DNA of 46,627 nt, taken from positions 1-46,627 of the forward strand of contig CAKUGH010000010.1 of assembly GCA_934654605.1 (NCBI GenBank), written 5' to 3'. The notes beneath the pieces are model-generated. The model was not told the DNA's origin and made no database searches. It saw only the letters and a program-made list of their open reading frames with translations. This DNA is from an uncultured Collinsella sp. Its GTDB lineage: Bacteria; Actinomycetota; Coriobacteriia; Coriobacteriales; Coriobacteriaceae. The first letter of the stretch is position 1; every line of letters starts with the position of its first letter. Positions 43,989 through 46,627 of the stretch are shown one piece after another. A program made the translations under genes and the position numbers.

Positions 43989-45095
43989 ATGGCGATTACC
44001 ATCGATATCGACACCGCACGCCCCTACCAGGTGCATGTGGGCACGTTTTTGCTGGAGCAGGCGGGCGAGCTTGTGCGCGCCACCGCCGGCGGCTCTCGCG
44101 CCGTCATCGTGACGGACACCAACGTAGGTCCGCTCTACCAGATGCCCGTTAAGCAGAGCCTGGAGGCGGCGGGTTACGAGGTGAGCATCTGCACCTTCGA
44201 GGCCGGCGAGGCCCATAAGCGTGCCGAGACCTACGTTGCCATCTTGGAGTTTGTGGCCGAGCACGAGCTTTCGCGCTCCGACGTGATCGTGGCGCTCGGC
44301 GGCGGCGTCGTGGGCGACGTGGCAGGCTTTGTAGCCGCCACCTATATGCGCGGCTGCAAGTTTGTGCAGATTCCGACGAGCCTGCTCGCCATGGTAGATT
44401 CGTCGGTCGGCGGTAAGACGGCCATCGACCTGGCCGCTGGCAAAAACCTGGCCGGCGCCTTTTGGCAGCCGAGTGTGGTTATCGCCGACGTGGGGTGCCT
44501 GGCCACCCTCACGCCCGAACAGTTCGCCGACGGCTGCGGCGAGGTCGTGAAGCACGCCGTCATCGCCGATCCGGAGCTCTTTGCCGAGCTGGAGAAGACC
44601 CCGCTCACGCTGGAGCTGCTCAACCAGGACGTGGCCCGCGTGGCGCTCATCATCGCCCGCAATATCGACATCAAGCGCGCCGTGGTCGTTGCCGACGAGC
44701 GCGAGACCAACCAGCGCAAGCTGCTCAACTTTGGACATAGCGCCGGACACGCCGTCGAGGCCTGCGAGCACTTTGAGCTCGGCCACGGCAACTGCGTGTC
44801 GATCGGCATGGGCATCATCACGCGCGCCGCGGCCCTACATGGCATTTGCGACGCCGAGCTGCCCGATCGCATTGAGGAGCTCTGCGCCCGCCACGGCCTC
44901 AAGACCCGCTGCGACTTGGATGCCGACGCCGTCTTTGCCGAGGCGCTCCACGACAAGAAGCGCGCGGGCGACACCATCGATCTGGTAATTCCGCACGACA
45001 TCGGCCGCTGCAGCATCGACCGCACGCCGCTTACCACCTTCCACGATTTAATTGCCGAGGGCCTCGGCCAGAAGGGAGACGCATCCGCATGCTAG
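43989..45095 (+). CDS. aroB: 3-dehydroquinate synthase
   Basis: Second shikimate step: cyclises DAHP to 3-dehydroquinate using NAD and a metal ion. Visible are GGGVVGDVAGFVAATYMRG (NAD site), DSSVGGKTAIDLAAGKN, the metal-ligand segments GEVVKHAVI and NFGHSAGHAVE, and HGNCVSIGM. 368 aa. The ATG follows AAAGGA; its last 7 bases overlap aroA. Confidence 0.97.
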   Translation: MAITIDIDTARPYQVHVGTFLLEQAGELVRATAGGSRAVIVTDTNVGPLYQMPVKQSLEAAGYEVSICTFEAGEAHKRAETYVAILEFVAEHELSRSDVIVALGGGVVGDVAGFVAATYMRGCKFVQIPTSLLAMVDSSVGGKTAIDLAAGKNLAGAFWQPSVVIADVGCLATLTPEQFADGCGEVVKHAVIADPELFAELEKTPLTLELLNQDVARVALIIARNIDIKRAVVVADERETNQRKLLNFGHSAGHAVEACEHFELGHGNCVSIGMGIITRAAALHGICDAELPDRIEELCARHGLKTRCDLDADAVFAEALHDKKRAGDTIDLVIPHDIGRCSIDRTPLTTFHDLIAEGLGQKGDASAC

Positions 45096-46408
45096 CCCGC
45101 ATCACCCCGTCCCCGCTCAAGGGCACCGTTCCCGCCATCGCGTCCAAGTCGATGGCACACCGCCTCATCATCTGCGCCGCGCTTGCCAACGGCGAGACGC
45201 ACGTGACTTGCAACACCACTTGCGCCGATATCGAGGCCACCGTACGCTGCCTCACGGCGCTCGGTGCCCGCATTGAGACCGTCGAGGACGGCTTCCGGGT
45301 CCACCCCACCATGAAGAGTATCGAATTTGGCCTGCTCAAAGCCCTCGCCGGCGGCACGCTCGACTGCGGCGAGAGCGGCTCCACGCTGCGCTTTATGCTG
45401 CCCGTTGCCTGCGCGCTGGGTGCGGAGGCCACCTTTGTGGGCCAGGGTCGCCTGGGCGCCCGCCCGCTCTCCCCGCTCTCGTGCGAGATCATCGCCGCCG
45501 GCTGCGACCTGCAGGGTCTGGGCGGTTTTCCGCTCAAGACGAGCGGCCGCATGCGCCCGGGCACCTTTGTGCTGCCAGGCAACGTGAGCTCGCAGTACAT
45601 CTCGGGCCTGCTGCTGGCGGCGCCGCTTTTGGCCCAGCCCTCCTGCGTGCAGGTGACCGGCCTCATCGAGAGCCGCCCCTACATCAACCTGACCATCCAG
45701 GCCATGAAGGCCTTCGGCGTCGAGGTCAACGTCGAGCGTATTCCGGCTAAGGACGGCCAGCCCGAGGTAACGAACTTTCGCGTGAACAGCGGCTCGTACC
45801 GCACGCCCGGCAGCGTGGCCGTCGAGGGTGACTGGTCCAACGCAGCCTTTTGGCTGTGCGCCGGCGCCATCGGCACCGACCCCATCACCGTGGAGGGCGT
45901 GTCGCTGAGCTCCGCGCAGGGCGACCGCAACGTGCTCGCTGCGCTTTCGCGCTTTGGCGCCCGCATCGTGCGCTCCACGAACGCCGCCACCGTCCAGTCC
46001 GACAAACTCGCCGGCTTTGAGATGAGCGCCCACGACATTCCGGACTTGGTGCCTGTTATCTCGGCCGTAGCATCGCTGGCTCAGGGCCGCACATTCATCC
46101 GCGACTGCGCGCGTCTGCGCATCAAGGAATCTGACCGCCTGGTCACCACCACCCGCGAGCTCACCGCGCTGGGCGCACAGGTGCGCATTGCCGACGACGA
46201 CCTCATCATCAAGGGTGTCGATGCCTTTACCGGCGGCGAGGTCGATTCGCACAACGACCATCGCATCGCCATGATGGCCGCTATCGCGGCGAGCCGCGCT
46301 ACTGGCGAGGTCGTGATCCACGGCGCCGAGGCCGTCAACAAGTCCTATCCCGATTTCTTCGACCACTACCGCCTGCTGGGCGGCAAGGTCACGCTCGAGG
46401 AGGAATAG
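45089..46408 (+). CDS. aroA: 3-phosphoshikimate 1-carboxyvinyltransferase (EPSP synthase)
   Basis: Transfers enolpyruvate from phosphoenolpyruvate to shikimate 3-phosphate. SKSMAHR (K20, S21, R25) binds substrates; GESGSTLRFMLP replaces the plant-type NAGTAMR loop; RLRIKESDRL and DHRIAMM follow. 439 aa. ATG at 45089 overlaps the end of aroB (ATGCTAG), a sign of translational coupling. Confidence 0.97.
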   Translation: MLARITPSPLKGTVPAIASKSMAHRLIICAALANGETHVTCNTTCADIEATVRCLTALGARIETVEDGFRVHPTMKSIEFGLLKALAGGTLDCGESGSTLRFMLPVACALGAEATFVGQGRLGARPLSPLSCEIIAAGCDLQGLGGFPLKTSGRMRPGTFVLPGNVSSQYISGLLLAAPLLAQPSCVQVTGLIESRPYINLTIQAMKAFGVEVNVERIPAKDGQPEVTNFRVNSGSYRTPGSVAVEGDWSNAAFWLCAGAIGTDPITVEGVSLSSAQGDRNVLAALSRFGARIVRSTNAATVQSDKLAGFEMSAHDIPDLVPVISAVASLAQGRTFIRDCARLRIKESDRLVTTTRELTALGAQVRIADDDLIIKGVDAFTGGEVDSHNDHRIAMMAAIAASRATGEVVIHGAEAVNKSYPDFFDHYRLLGGKVTLEEE

Positions 46409-46409
46409 C

Positions 46410-46627
46410 ATGTCCTCGACCTTTGGCAACGTCTTGCACCTAAGCATCTTCGGCCAGTCGCACTCCCCCGCCATCGGCTGCTCGCTCGATGGCATTCCGG
46501 CAGGCATCGCTGTTGACCATGAGCAGCTGCAGGCCTTTTTGGACCGTCGCGCCCCCGGCCGCGATGAGACCGCGACCAAGCGCCGCGAGGCCGACGCCGC
46601 GCACATTATCGCCGGCGTGGTCGATGG
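46410..46627 (+). CDS. aroC: chorismate synthase, 5' part (runs off the window)
   Basis: Last shikimate step. The first 72 codons are present and match the family: STFGNVLHLSIFGQSHSPAIGCSLDGIPAG, then FLDRRAPGRDETATKRREAD. ATG at 46410 lies one base after the aroA stop, with GAGGAGG upstream. Truncated only by the window edge. Confidence 0.96.
   Translation, partial: MSSTFGNVLHLSIFGQSHSPAIGCSLDGIPAGIAVDHEQLQAFLDRRAPGRDETATKRREADAAHIIAGVVD

Overview
The window is GC-rich, densely packed chromosomal DNA. Its gene set, the runs of TTG/GTG starts with strong GGAGG-type ribosome sites, and the linkage of PPDK with its regulator point to a Gram-positive actinobacterium of class Coriobacteriia, most likely Collinsella or a close relative. 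The species call is inference from gene content and sequence style; no database was searched. Coding density is very high and nearly all genes up to about 41.8 kb lie on the minus strand, except dinB.

Layout, followed in transcription order on the minus strand. (a) A tRNA-Arg(CCG) with its own promoter and terminator, then a CtpE-like P-type ATPase, a double-zinc-ribbon membrane protein, a cyclophilin, a TPR membrane protein, and the cell-elongation block mreB-mreC-mreD-mrdA-rodA. This continues into a DUF697-like protein, a radical SAM protein and its DUF2344 partner. (b) rplU-rpmA-obgE-nadD-yqeK-rsfS, closed by a strong terminator. (c) A REP-associated tyrosine transposase (RAYT) flanked by 31-bp REP-like palindromes, beside the only plus-strand gene in this part, dinB. 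(d) rpsP-khpA-rimM-trmD-lepB, glyQ-glyS, ppsR-ppdK, then a large secreted protein with an aerolysin/ETX-MTX2-like pore-forming core. (e) rplS, rnhB, and yraN-comM-dprA-trmFO-xer, with a promoter at the left edge for a gene outside the window (rpsB by usual synteny). comM is split by a one-base deletion.

On the plus strand from 41.9 kb is the aromatic amino acid operon aroF-tyrA-aroB-aroA-aroC; aroC runs off the right edge. Its short leader contains a complete intrinsic terminator between promoter and aroF start, so the operon is probably attenuated.

The points most worth a second look are: the aerolysin-like secreted protein set between housekeeping genes; a REP/RAYT system whose five elements all sit at or just after stop codons, two of them overlapping the stop, including two 108-bp palindromic copies 26 kb apart; the aroF leader terminator; helically phased repeats upstream of the ppdK promoter; the missing canonical start of the xer recombinase; and the comM frameshift.
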